NCBI GenBank assembly: GCA_037576215.1
Contig: JBANDB010000008.1
Location: 1,550,001 to 1,614,000 of the forward strand
Direction: 5' to 3'
DNA length: 64,000 bases
Source: Armillaria gallica
Lineage: Eukaryota > Basidiomycota > Agaricomycetes > Agaricales > Physalacriaceae
The number at the start of each line of letters is the position of its first letter. The stretch's first letter is position 1. Under the pieces are notes generated by a model. It was not told where the DNA came from. It was given only the letters and a program-made list of their open reading frames with translations, and ran no database searches. Of the stretch, positions 46,477 through 57,109 are shown piece by piece. Both the position numbers and the translations under genes were made by a program.

Positions 46477-49400
46477 ATGTTCGGTGGCGGTGGAATCACG
46501 TCCTCGTGGTCCAATCAGAATCAACAGCAGCAGCCACAGTCGACAGGGTCAGCTTTTGGGCAGCCTTCGTTTGGACAGTCAGGTACGTTGATTGCGTCCT
46601 ATCCTTTGTATTTTTTTAACATTTTCCAGCTTTTGGAGGCGGTGGAGGTACATTTGGGCAGAATCAGCAGCAGCAGCAGCAGCAACCTCAAGTCAACCCA
46701 ATGTTTGGAAATCTAGCTACGCCTTCTACCAACACCACCAGCGGATTTGGTACGCAAAGTTTCGAAACGGTAGCGATCTTCAACTCAATTCCTTCCAGGC
46801 GCGTTCGGTAACAGTCCGGGCACCACTGGTACCTCTGCGTTCGGTGCTACGAAACCTGCCACAGGGTTTGGCGCGTTCGGTGGCGGAACAGGTACCTTTG
46901 GATCTGGAGGTGCATTTGGACAAAATGCCAGTGCCAGCACGTCGACGCCGAGTGCCTTCGGGCAGAGCAGTACTGGAACAAGTGCCTTTAGCAGTGGTAC
47001 TGGGCTATTTGGTCAGAACAAGGCTACAGGAGCTTTTGGAAATTCCACGACTACACCCACAGGTAAGTCTGCTCTTCTCGTGTACGTTAATGCTTAACCA
47101 AGACATTTCCCAGATGTCCCAGTGCCTCCTGTCACTACGGGAACCGCTAATCCACCCTGGTCTGCCACTAGCGATAAGGACCAAAACGGCACGTCATTGT
47201 GCAACTATCAGACTATTTCTGCTATGCCGGCGTACAGAGGGACGTCTTTGGAGGTTAGGAAATCTACTTTGTGATGGAATTTGCACTGAAGATGCCTTGT
47301 TGTGTTTAGGAACTTCGGTGCCAAGATTATGCGCAATCACGCAAGACTGCCAGTACTGGTGGCGCCTTTGGTCAAAGCGCATTTGCCGGAAACCAAGTTA
47401 CGCAACCCGCAGGTTCAGGCTTGTTTGGCTCACAGCAGCCGAACCAGCAGACTTCAGCCTTTGGCACTACGCCCAATGCTGGAGGTAGTGCCTTTGGCGC
47501 GTTTGGACAAAACCAAGCGAATCAGGGAACTACCTCAGCCTTCAGTGGCGGCGGAGCTTTTGGCCAGCCTCAACAAACCCAACAACAACCAGCACAACAA
47601 CAATCTGCCTTCGGTACATTTGGACAGCAAACCGGCGGAGCGTTTGGTGGCACTAGCACAAACGCGTTTAATAAGCCCACTTCTGCCTTTGGAAGTTTTG
47701 CTACCCCAAGTGGTGAGCTTGTCCATTAACTAACTTTTTACTCGCAGCTGATCACCGACATTGAAAAGGTACTAGCGCGTTCGGTAGTGGTGGCGCATTT
47801 GGTCAAAATAACGCCGCTAACAATCAACAGCAGCAGCAGCAGCAGCAGACTAGCGTTTTCGGGCAGCCTGCTACAAATACCGGCCTTGGTGCCTTTGCAG
47901 GTACGACGAGTTATTGCAACGTCAGGATTCCAAATGACCGATCTAATCTATAGGGGCCTCTGCAAATAAGAGTGTCTTTGGACAACCATCACAACCCGCC
48001 GGCCAGACCACAAATGCGTTCGGTGGAGGTGGGACGAACATCTTTGGTCAACCGAATCAAGCGCAACAGACTCAACCACAACCTTCCTCATTGTTTGGCA
48101 ATGGTACTTTTGGCAACAACAACAATCAACAGCAACAGCAACAACAACAACAACAACAACAACAACAGCCCAACCCTTGTATGTCTTTTCTTGTATATAT
48201 TTTATATAGAACAGCGCAGCTAACTTTCTCAACAGTGTTCAGTAGTGGTACTACTCAGGGAAGCGGTGGTCTGTTCACTACCGGTAGCAGTCTTTTCAGC
48301 AATAATCAGCAGCAGCAGCAACAACAGCAGCAACAGAATCAAGCTGGCCAGAATGCGCTGGGCTTGTTCGGCAATAAACCAGCTGGTCAGACGCAGCCGC
48401 TTTTTGGTACCGGTTTTGGTCAACAACAGCAGCAGCCTGCCAATCCTGCGCAAAGCAACATATTTGGGTCCAATCCAAATCAACAAGGAGCTCAGCAGAA
48501 TGCATTCGGTTCATCATTATTCGGCAATAAACCCCTTGGCTCCTCGATGTCGACTGGGCAGTCCACCGGATTGTTCGGAAATTCTGGGAATACGTTCAAC
48601 GCCTCCGCCTCCGTACCCGGTGCTCAAGGCACTCTCACTGCATCGATATCGCAGCCGATTGCTACGAATCTGCCGATATTCTCCATGTTACCTCCAGGCC
48701 CCCAAGCTGTCTCTTTGGATCAATCTACGAAGAAGAAAGTCAGTTTCTTTGTCGACGTTCCGACCAGATCTCCAGTCCCTCGTATGCAGCTTGGATTTTC
48801 TCCAGCCAGCTCAAAGCTACGTGGATTCGCATCCACAGGATCCGTATCTTCAGCTTCGGGCTTAAACTTCTCTCAGGGAGCGCCTCTCGCCCTGTCGCTT
48901 TCCAAGTCAGCTGACATCAAACCCTCTGACTCACTACTTGGTCGCAGCGCCAGTCCATCCCTTGGAAGTGGTCAGAAGAGGAGCGTCAAAAAGCTAATCT
49001 TCGACAAGAAGGTGGTCCCCTCAGATTTGTATGTCAAGTCGCCAAGCAACTCACCTGGGCGCGGAAGGGTCACTTTCAGTCCTGCGTTGAGCATCGCTCA
49101 ACGTGAAAAGGAAGCGGAAGAGCGCAGTCAGTCAGCCAACCAATTTATACCATCGTCCTCTCCCGGCCCTCGATCTCATAAGCCACAAAACACTCAAGGA
49201 GCTGATGGCGTGGACGTTGATTCATCCAACACTCTTGATGAGGGTGAGTATTGGGTGAAGCCTAGTATGGAGACACTAAAGGGTTGTGGTTACGACCAAA
49301 TATCGTCGTTCGAAGACCTTGTCGTTGGTCGTGAGGGGTACGGCGAAATCCGCTTCCTTGAGCCCGTCGATCTGACAGGGCTACCAAAACTCGGATCTTT

Positions 49401-49680
49401 GCTAGGAGATGTCGTCCGGTTTGACGACAAGGAGTGTAGCGTTTATCCAGATAGTGAAGACGTTGACAAGCCGCCTCCGGGTTCGGGCCTCAATGTTCGA
49501 GCGAGAATATCCTTGAAACGTTGTTGGGCCGTGGACAAGGCTAACCGGGAACCTATCAAAGACGAGACGCATCCCCAAGCCATCAAGCACTTGAAGCGGC
49601 TGAAGAACATGAAGGATACTCACTTTGAGAGCTTCAATGTGAAAGATGGAACGTGGACCTTTACCGTGGACCATTTCTGA
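46477..49680 (+). CDS. NUP98: Nucleoporin NUP98 (FG/GLFG repeats, GLEBS, autopeptidase domain)
   Basis: Mobile FG nucleoporin of the central channel. The first exons encode dense FG, AFG and GLFG repeats (AFGAFGQ, GLFGQNKATGAFGN). A Gle2-binding GLEBS-type motif is spread over two exons at about 47200-47350: TISAMPAYRGTSLEELRCQD, which would bind the mRNA export factor Rae1/Gle2. More FG repeats with glutamine tracts run to about 48540. The C-terminal autoproteolytic fold has DEGEYWVKPSMETLKGCGY, GREGYGEIRFLEPVDLTGLP and WTFTVDHF, and the stop follows exactly after the HF of the cleavage site. There is therefore no NUP96 part fused behind it, unlike the Nup98-Nup96 precursor of animals. Nine or so small introns keep frame. 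RPA135 is divergent across 113 bp. Confidence 0.94.
48111..48171 (+). repeat. CAA/CAG microsatellite encoding polyglutamine in NUP98
   Basis: A nearly pure AAC/CAA/CAG run encodes Asn then about 16 Gln. A second run lies at 48300-48345 and shorter ones at 46665-46688 and 47827-47850. They sit between FG repeats and are likely length-variable. Confidence 0.8.
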
Positions 49681-50478
49681 ACTGACTTTGACTCTTTCTT
49701 CTCCGCCACGCCAACTGTAGTTACAGTACTTTCCACTTTCGCTTTTTGCTTTTTTTACATATCTTATTAGGTAGTCACATAGGTAGCATTAGGCAGCATT
49801 TATATGTACGCATGAAATATACAAATTTCCCATTCTCGATCGCCAATGAGCGACGAGTTAAAACATTACAGGGATTGGATACCATCACACCACTGCGCAC
49901 GGACTATTGATTCAATATACGAGGTTTACCTTGATCTGCTCATCCGCTGTTGGCGCTATTGATTGCCTGAACTGCCTGAAAGACCCAGAGCGAGCTCTTC
50001 CCGGCGCATGTGCCCATAAAATGATCACGCTGGAAATGTACCCACATGCAAGGGCCAAGGGGCATCTCTGAAGCGAAGCTAACGTTCATATCCGAATTCG
50101 TTCCAACTCATGCTCCGTGTTCTTCCTCGCACTTTCCGAATTGACGGTCAAAGTCGGGTACCAACTTTAGAACGGGCCATTCAAAGTAAAGCCACTGTTT
50201 CGTGTAGTAAATTGTCGTCTTGCGTGATCGGATATATTCTGGCGGTCGTCGGTGGTGAGGACGGCCTTGTGCGGTATGATTGGACGGGGTTTTACCTTCA
50301 CCCGATGTGGTCCGGAAGCGTCATATACCACGTGATGTAATTCCGAATCGCCATCGCCACTTGTTCAGTGGGCTGAGAGGTCCCGTATATAAGCATCGGC
50401 CCCTTCGGTAACCCCATCATCCCTTCTCCTCTCCCGTCACGATCTACCAGCCCTCCCCCTTCCCTTTGACGTTTAAAA
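49681..50478. other. Intergenic region with RCF2 promoter
   Basis: No gene supported; an open frame at 50110-50340 lacks features. A CACGTG lies at about 50330 and a TATATAAG at 50386-50393, 86 bp before the RCF2 start codon. Confidence 0.45.
50386..50393 (+). promoter_or_regulatory. TATA box of RCF2
   Basis: TATATAAG 86 bp upstream of the ATG at 50479, followed by a C/T-rich leader. Confidence 0.5.
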
Positions 50479-51462
50479 ATGAAGGCGCGCAGCAAATCCC
50501 ATGTGTTTCTTCATTGGCGGTGCTGACTGGTCTCATACAGATTGATTTGACCGAAGAGCAGCTCGTCGGGCACAACAATGCAACTATGCGAGGCGCTCTT
50601 GAGGGTTTTGCTGCTGGAACAGGACTCGGCATGGCAGGCTCAGCAGTGTTGGCTCGCTATTCTGCAGGCTACCGCGCTCTTCCTCCTTCACTCAAGGCTC
50701 TCGGTATCATCTTTGTCGCCGCACCTGCATTTGCTATCCAAGCTGAACGCCGCGGTATCGAATTCGACAAATCTCAATGGTGCGTGTTTCGTGTGTCGTG
50801 TGAGACGTTTCTCTGAATGATTATGACTCGTAGGCACTCTTCAACTGCCAACTTGCTCGACGAGCAGGAACGCCAGAAAGAAGAACGATGGCAAAAGTTG
50901 ACTATGGGTGGACGGGTGACGGATTGGGTTCAGCGACATGAATACTCTGTATTTGTGGGAGGCTGGGCTGCTAGTCTCGGGTTGGCCGGTGCGATCATTG
51001 CACGAGACAAGTGAGCGGTTGTATGGCATGCATGTTGAAACGGTAACTAATGTTGCATCAAGATTACAAACAACTGCTCAAAAGGTGTGGTTGCTGTTTG
51101 CATGTTACTTACCCGTGGTCTGACCTAGCGGACAGGTTGTGCAAGCCCGTATGTGGGCCCAGGCACTAGCTATTGCCCTCATCATAGGCACTGCGGCATT
51201 CAAGGCTCACCAGAGCCGTAACTCTGCTCCAGTAAGTATTTACTCTGATATATGCCAGAATACTTGTCTTAATACTTGTCATGACAGGTCGTGGATCATT
51301 CCTGGATGGAGGTTGTAAGTAGCGGCCGTACTCAACTCTATTGTGTACGTTCTAACGTTTTCGGTGCAGCTCGAACAACAGGATCGTGCACGTAAGGAAG
51401 AAGAAGCACACTTGAAACAGCTTGCTTCGCCCGAGGCACGCCGACTTGCGTCCGGCCTTTAA
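50479..51462 (+). CDS. RCF2: HIG1-domain respiratory supercomplex factor Rcf2
   Basis: Inner-membrane protein that associates with cytochrome c oxidase and supports III-IV supercomplexes. The first exon MKARSKSH joins after a 38-bp intron to IDLTEEQLVGHNNATMRGAL, the N-terminal extension that Rcf2 has and Rcf1 lacks. Two hydrophobic hairpins follow (YRALPPSLKALGIIFVAAPA; YSVFVGGWAASLGLAGAIIA). The C-terminal HIG1 segment is QKVVQARMWAQALAIALIIG, with the Q-x-R-M-x-A-Q core that marks the family. The protein ends with a charged tail (LASPEARRLASGL) at 51460. Six small exons keep the frame. The assignment to Rcf2 over Rcf1 rests on length and the N-terminal part. Confidence 0.85.
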
Positions 51463-51850
51463 GGCTCTATTGGTTATCATCGTTTGTCACATGTCAGTGC
51501 GACAGCATGGACTTTATTGCATCGCTACGTAGTAGACTTTCAGACTACTTCATAGACATACTGTATCTTTAGCATATATAATGACCCAGTAATGAGTTTT
51601 TCTGTTCTTGCTGCGTCCTCCCGGATCTTTTAATATAAAATTTTTGACGGTTCTCGTAACTGTGCGGGGTGAATCAATGAGCGGGGGAGTCACATAGCTC
51701 CAGACCTCGACGCTTTGACTTGGCTTTGACAACGGACGCTTCCCCCGATCACGGAGGGGTAGGTACTTTAGCGACCTTGCAGGAACGCGCCTCCCGAAGC
51801 TTTACCGTTCGGGACTCTCCGACTCGGCAGCAATCGGCGCGCAGCATCCT

Positions 51851-51857
51851 TCACGTG
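51851..51857 (+). promoter_or_regulatory. TCACGTG (Cbf1-type) element upstream of MET16
   Basis: TCACGTG is the Cbf1 binding site that drives sulfate-assimilation genes, including MET16, in budding yeast. Here it lies 193 bp before the MET16 ATG. Use of the site in this fungus is inferred by analogy. Confidence 0.5.
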
Positions 51858-51997
51858 AGGGATTCGCGGGAATGACGTGACTCTCGCTCAACTACCCGTT
51901 GTTGTCCACCAAGGATCAGAATATGCTGACTGAACTTTGCACGGTATGTATGGCTGTCACTCACCGTTGAAGATCTTTACTCACATTCAATCTGGAA

Positions 51998-52005
51998 TAT
52001 AAAAA
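51998..52005 (+). promoter_or_regulatory. TATA box of MET16
   Basis: TATAAAAA 45 bp upstream of the ATG at 52050. Confidence 0.55.
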
Positions 52006-52049
52006 GGCGCTGAACATCTGTCGTTGACCCGCAGAATACGATATCATCG

Positions 52050-52958
52050 ATGGCACCTCTAACTCTTCCCATTTCGAACGATACCCTAGATGCTATCAAC
52101 AGACAGCTCGTCGAGAACACTCCAGAAGAGATCCTGGAGTGGGCTGTAGAGCATCTCCCGGGGCTGTACCAGACTACAGCCTTTGGACTCACCGGTATGG
52201 TCGCAATAGACATGCTGTCCAAGATCACGAAATCCCCGCCGCCTCTGATATTTATCGACACGCTGTATCACTTTCCCGAAACATACGAGCTCGTGGAAGA
52301 GGTGAAGCAGCGATACGGAGTCCCGGTAAACGTCTACAAACCGGAGGGATGCGAGACGGTACAGGATTTTGAAAAGAAGTATGGTGAAAAGTTGTGGGAG
52401 CGAGATGAGGAGACGTATGATTTTGTTGTAAAGGTGCGATTCCGCCGTGGGTTCCTTCTAATCTTCATTTATTCATTTTGGATTCAGGTCGAGCCAGCGC
52501 GGCGCGCGTACGAGGAATTGGGCGTCAAGTCGGTTATTACTGGTCGACGAGCCTCACAAGGGGCTGATCGTGCTGGGCTGAAGCCGCTGGAGGTGGACGA
52601 AACGGGATTGGTCAAGCTGAACCCTCTTTTTGCCTGGCCATTCGTCATGGTGGATTGGCACATTACCGATAACGAAGTTCCCCGAAATAAGCTGCTTGAT
52701 CAGGGATACCGAAGTGTTGGGGACTGGCATAGCACGGTGAAGGTTGCTGAAGGCCAAGACGAAAGAGCTGGAAGGTGGGCTGGGCAGGAGAAGACGGAGT
52801 GTGGGTTGCATAAGGATTATTTCGCAATGAAGGCGCAAGCTAAACGTGCTGTAAGAATCCTTTCCATTCCTTCTATGATGAAAGCTAATTTGTATTTCGG
52901 ATTTAAGGCAGAGTCCGAGGCTACCAAGACGGCGCCTTCCGTAGAGGTTGGCGCGTGA
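52050..52958 (+). CDS. MET16: Phosphoadenylyl-sulfate (PAPS) reductase
   Basis: Reduces PAPS to sulfite with thioredoxin in assimilatory sulfate reduction. Start MAPLTLPISNDTLDAINRQL. The PAPS-binding loop region is TAFGLTGMVAIDML, followed by LIFIDTLYHFPETYEL. After a 54-bp intron come VITGRRASQGADRAGLKPLE and LNPLFAWPFVMVDWHI. The C-terminal region has LLDQGYRSVGDWHSTVKV, DERAGRW and EKTECGLH, where the conserved Cys is the catalytic nucleophile. A second intron before the last exon joins KRA to AESEATKTAPSVEVGA, ending at 52958. About 265 residues, normal for the family and intact. Parts of its last intron, last exon and 3' UTR are copied at 59355-59560. Confidence 0.95.
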   Translation: MAPLTLPISNDTLDAINRQLVENTPEEILEWAVEHLPGLYQTTAFGLTGMVAIDMLSKITKSPPPLIFIDTLYHFPETYELVEEVKQRYGVPVNVYKPEGCETVQDFEKKYGEKLWERDEETYDFVVKVRFRRGFLLIFIYSFWIQVEPARRAYEELGVKSVITGRRASQGADRAGLKPLEVDETGLVKLNPLFAWPFVMVDWHITDNEVPRNKLLDQGYRSVGDWHSTVKVAEGQDERAGRWAGQEKTECGLHKDYFAMKAQAKRAVRILSIPSMMKANLYFGFKAESEATKTAPSVEVGA

Positions 52959-53116
52959 TACGCTGGCCCACGCTGTTCGTCGTATCTTTATGGAACTAGA
53001 AGCAAATATTTTGTGTATGTACTCTAATAAAGGTCGCTAACTTCTGCTTCGTTTTTCATTGGCTAGGCTGTTGGAAATTGGAGCAAACGAAGATGAGACC
53101 TTGAGGAGGTGAAGGT

Positions 53117-53990
53117 ATGCAAACGCCTTTAATCTTGAAAAATAGCCATCTCATCTACAAGGTGAGAGCAATCCGTTAACCATGACTGATCAGCCAAGTC
53201 AATGTTTTCACCTTCAGGAAGACCCCGTCGTCACGGCTCTTGATGCTGATATACAAGCTGCTGAAACCCGCTGCTCTCACTGTCTCCGTCTCATCGAATC
53301 CCGAAATCCTCTTTCGTCGACCTACTGCTCAAAGGCCTGCTAAGTCCTGTCAGAATCCCAATCGCACAACCCTCTCTTTACCACAGAGCGGCCCCTTCCG
53401 ACTGTGGACTCCTACGCCGGAGACTCTCGAAGAACGCAGGAAGGCGCAAGTTGCTTTTGTCGCATATCTACAGAAAGAAGGAAAAGCCGGTCCTCTCCTC
53501 GTCGCAAGATTTGTAGCCCGCTAAATTGCTTATGAGACGCTGAAGCTAATGCCTGGATATACGGGAAAGCTTGACGAGTACAGATTCGGAGAGAGAAGAA
53601 TACATGCTACATGCTCGCAGATCACATGGAGAGACTGCGATACATTGCATTAGCCGAGGCCGGGATGACAAAGTTTGCTCATTTTTCGTGGTTAATGGTC
53701 GATGATGCTCATCTGTTCATGGGTAGCCTGCACCTACCCAGCGTCCAGAAGATGTGAAAAAGACCCGAACGCCATATAGAACCTCTCACCTTCATCGTAT
53801 TTCACCCACTCTTGTCGTCGTTCGGCGCGTCGTTCGGTCAGTTCTGGTATATATCATCGCCGATAACGATATCCTGCAAACAGCAATCATGAACAGCGAT
53901 GATGCCCAAAATGTTTTTTCCAAGTATCTTTCCTCGAAGGTTTCTTTCAAACTGATGCAGCTAGCTGGGAGCCGTTCTTACTATAAAAGA
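53117..53990 (+). pseudogene. SET/MYND-type protein pseudogene, copy 1
   Basis: The beginning MQTPLILKNSHLIYK splices at about 53162-53217 to EDPVVTALDADIQAAETRCS and a MYND-like zinc cluster (CSHCLRLIESRNPLSSTYCS). The frame is then lost: the continuation (SESQSHNPLFTTERPLPTVD) is in a second frame and the next part (AFVAYLQKEGKAGPLLVARF) in a third. A nonsense codon follows directly after FVAR, where copy 2 (57110-57620) keeps a sense CAA. Later weak similarity to copy 2 reaches about 53890. The family assignment comes from memory of basidiomycete SET-domain proteins with this arrangement; the catalytic SET core is not recognisable. Lies only 158 bp after MET16. Confidence 0.65.
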
Positions 53991-54957
53991 GCTGGACAGA
54001 GAAGATTACTGCACCAAACGTGAGTGAAAGTTTACTCATGCTCCGTCTTCTCGCTAAAACACCGATATCCAATACTACTGATCTCCAAGGATGATTCAGT
54101 ACTTCGACGTCGGTGGTTCTGTTTCAACAAGCGCTGAAATTTTTATTGGAACCTCCCACTTCTCGTGTGATTCAAGCTGCTCGCCCAATTAAACAGCCCA
54201 AAGCTGTGAATTTTCACGGTTCGCGAACATAGGATTGGCTACTCCTTCTGACAACTTAGGCGCCTTGCCTGTCAATGGTGGATTCTCAACCTTTCCTTCG
54301 CAACGGAGCAAGCATTTCCAAGCTTCTTAACTTCGTATTATGATGCTAACTGTCCAAAGCATACTCACCCTGCATGCTACACGCTCGCAGAAATTTATGG
54401 CCGATAGATATATCACTATCAACATTCGTCGAACTCCAGCTTCGATTATACTTACCTCCATTTATACTGCACTGAAATTGAGCCTCTTGCACATGGATCA
54501 GTCGTTGGTGTGGCATGGCGCGCAAGATGCGCTTCTCTGGTCTGCATCTGTAGTCAAGGTCGTGTATCCTTTTACGAGCGTAAACCCGTGCACAAAGAGA
54601 AGAATCTGTACGTGTCGCTTCGACTACTCTTTTTTCGCACTATAACTGCATATGACATCCAGAACAATGCCTAGCCAAGGACTCGCCCGCTGGTTGACTA
54701 TGTAACTCAATCATGATCATCGTATCTGCTGTTTGCATGAGCACGGGGCTGAGCAAGTCAGAAGATGCTTCAGACGTTGCTCTTACCATTCAACCTTTCT
54801 ATCACAGTTCTAATCGCCAAAGAGCAGGCGCTGGAGAACCATGACGCCAGTCTCGCTCGCTTCTTTGGATTTTACGATTCGTCTCGTTCATCGGAGCTAC
54901 TACATATTTCCATGGTTTCTGTCAGCTCGTCCTCGGTTTTCTTGGCTGTTCTTGCGG
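53991..54957. other. Non-coding or decayed region between SET pseudogene and lectin-like gene
   Basis: Open frames at 54340-54645 and 54765-54962 have no recognisable domain. It may contain further decayed remains of the SET-type gene, but I could not align any. Confidence 0.35.
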
Positions 54958-54965
54958 TATAAAAG
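54958..54965 (+). promoter_or_regulatory. TATA box of the lectin-like gene
   Basis: TATAAAAG, 41 bp upstream of the ATG at 55006. Confidence 0.55.
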
Positions 54966-55005
54966 GATTCAAGTTTCTCTCGAGAACTACAGAGCTCATT
55001 CTACG

Positions 55006-56353
55006 ATGTTCTTCAAGGGTGAGCCCTCATTCATTGGCGCTTGATAACTAATTCATTAGTATCTAGTCATACTCCTCTTACCCGCCTTCTTGTCTACCGT
55101 GGCCGGAAGTGTGCTACTTCCATCAGGTCAGATACTACACCATATATTCCTTTCCCTGTCTCATGGGCATGTAGAAATCTCTGCAAAAGCAACCAGCGGT
55201 CTCTCTTCCAACACCTTACTGCCGCGGCTATTGGATGCACGCGCCGTCGCGCCAGTTCTCGACTTCGAAAAGTCTAGTTACATTTGGACCGGAGAGCAAA
55301 CAGGGACGGCCCATACCGCACCTGCAGGCATGCGTCCATTCCGTGCGGAGATCCCCTCCTCAGCCACGAAATGCCCCACTTGCGCGACAATCATCGTAGC
55401 TTGGTACGTTGGCTCTACCACTCGCTCGCTCGTACTTATATAAGCGCAGCGACGACCAGTGTCCCGTCTACGTCAATGGCCAGCAGATCGGTACCGGGAT
55501 GACCCCCAAGCAAGGAGCCGTCGTCTACACCGCCGGCCTGAACCCCGACAGCAAAAATGTCTTCGCCATCGGCGTGAGCAACACCGCCGAAGGCTCCGCC
55601 GGACTCATCGCCACGATCCTCGTCGACTACACAGACGGCACGACCGAGACTATCGTCAGCGACTCTACGTGGAAGACGCTTAAGGGCGTGGCACCTGGTG
55701 GATGGACGAGCCCGAGTTTTAACGATTCGGCGTGGACTGCTGCGGACGTGGAGGGACCCTCGACGGCTTCGCCCTGGGGCTCTCCGGCGCTCCCGCCTGC
55801 TATTGGCAATATGACGACTGCAGAATGGTTGCAGACGGACGAGAATGTTTCCAGCGGGAGCGCTCCTCGTGGTCGTAGGCCCTTCCGCAAGACGTTCACT
55901 TCACCTTATGGGAAAGCCGCTGTCTGTGGCAAGATCGTTCTCTCCGTGTGCGTGCGGTCCCATGCTGTTTTCCTTTACTCGTGCTCATCATGCTTGTGGT
56001 CTTCCAGGGAAGACTCATACACGCTGTACGTCAACGGTAAAACCATCGGAACAGGGTCAGACTGGCATGCCATGCAAGCATATTCCCTCCCAAAATTGGA
56101 CCCGGACGTGAACGTCGTTGCTGTCGACGGTGAGAATGATCGAGGAGATAGTAGGGTCTGGCTCGGAGCAGGGGTATTGATTGCGTATAATGACGGGTCG
56201 TCGGAGACGTATTATACGGATGGGTCGTGGAAGACTCTGAATGCGCTTCCTCCTGCTGGGTTTGAGCAGCCCGATGCGGATGATAGCGAGTGGGTTGGTG
56301 CGACGATATGGGGACCTGTTACATCCAATGATGCTACTATTCCCGATGCTTAG
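55006..56353 (+). CDS. Secreted two-module lectin-like (jelly-roll) protein
   Basis: The small first exon MFFK joins after a 48-bp intron to VILLLPAFLSTVAGSV, together a signal peptide. Two related beta-rich modules follow. Module 1 runs from SSYIWTGEQ through PVYVNGQQIGTG and LIATILVDYTDGTTETIVSD to DSAWTAADVEGP; module 2 from APRGRRPFRKTF through YTLYVNGKTIGTGSDWHAMQ and LIAYNDGSSETYYTDGSWKT to WVGATIWGP. Each has the pattern of the galactose-binding-like fold found near alpha-L-rhamnosidases, with no catalytic domain attached. Such proteins are frequent in basidiomycetes; ligand and role are unknown. Exon borders near 55130-55210 and 55404-55441 are tentative. The gene ends IPDA at 56353. 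Confidence 0.78.
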
Positions 56354-56611
56354 TCCGATTTCTTCCCTATCCTCATAATCGTTCAATTCCTTGCATTTTA
56401 TTCTTCGCTTCGTCTGCTTCCCTTCCATTTTGGCACTATCGTTTGTTTTTTTTTCACTGCGGAAATAGCTTCCTCGTTCTCGGTTGTGTGCTGTCCTTTT
56501 TTGCATTATGGGTTGCGATAACTCTTGTTCTCAGATGTGTCCTTTACCATATAACCTTGGCTGTTCTCCCTTACCCTTCCTGTTTGGCATCGTGACTGGT
56601 ACAGATCAGAG

Positions 56612-56998
56612 TACTGTACTATTACGACCATAAGGTCACCTAACGCCTAACAGCCAACCCCGAACTGAGCTTATTTGATATGTTCTAACGCCTTAACAAG
56701 GGGGTCTGAAGTGGCCGTTCAGGTCAATTGCTTTTTTGAAGTTAGCAATAAATTAGCCTCAAAAATCAACATTTCGGTATGTAAAGTATAATATTGTATC
56801 TAAAACTGACTTTCATTTCTTGCTCGGAAAGAATTGTCAATTATGGGTGGGAAGAAGCCCTGAATAGGCTGTGCCGCCGTGCCGGCTGAACTGAACTCGT
56901 AATTCCTAACGCCTGACATCATGTCTGAACTGACAATCCGATGAACTACTACCCTAACACCTAACACTGGCTGAACTTACGGTCGTAATAGTACAGTA
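56612..56998. mobile_element. MITE-like element with 27-bp terminal inverted repeats
   Basis: The left end (56612-56638) and right end (56972-56998) are inverted copies matching at 25 of 27 positions, with the core CTGTACTATTACGACC identical. The outermost bases are TA on both sides, compatible with a TA target duplication as in Tc1/mariner-type elements. The 387-bp interior has no coding capacity but contains repeats of CCTAACRCCTAACA at about 56638-56652 and 56952-56965. So it is probably a non-autonomous element. Confidence 0.78.
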
Positions 56999-57109
56999 TA
57001 CGATGTCGTGCTGCATGTGTTGAGCACTAAGCCACCACAAACCGAATCCGTCGATGCGACAAGAGGACTATTACCATACCCAGATCCTTGCTTGGACACG
57101 ATACAGGCT

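Larger units (their letters stand above)
51463..52049. other. Intergenic region holding the MET16 promoter
   Basis: No gene supported. A TCACGTG element lies at 51851-51857 and a TATAAAAA at 51998-52005; both are described separately. Confidence 0.5.

Noticed and set aside
51740..51850. GC-rich stretch that could fold like a tRNA
   Set aside because: No A box and the B-box-like GTTCGGGACTC does not fit the consensus or the spacing.
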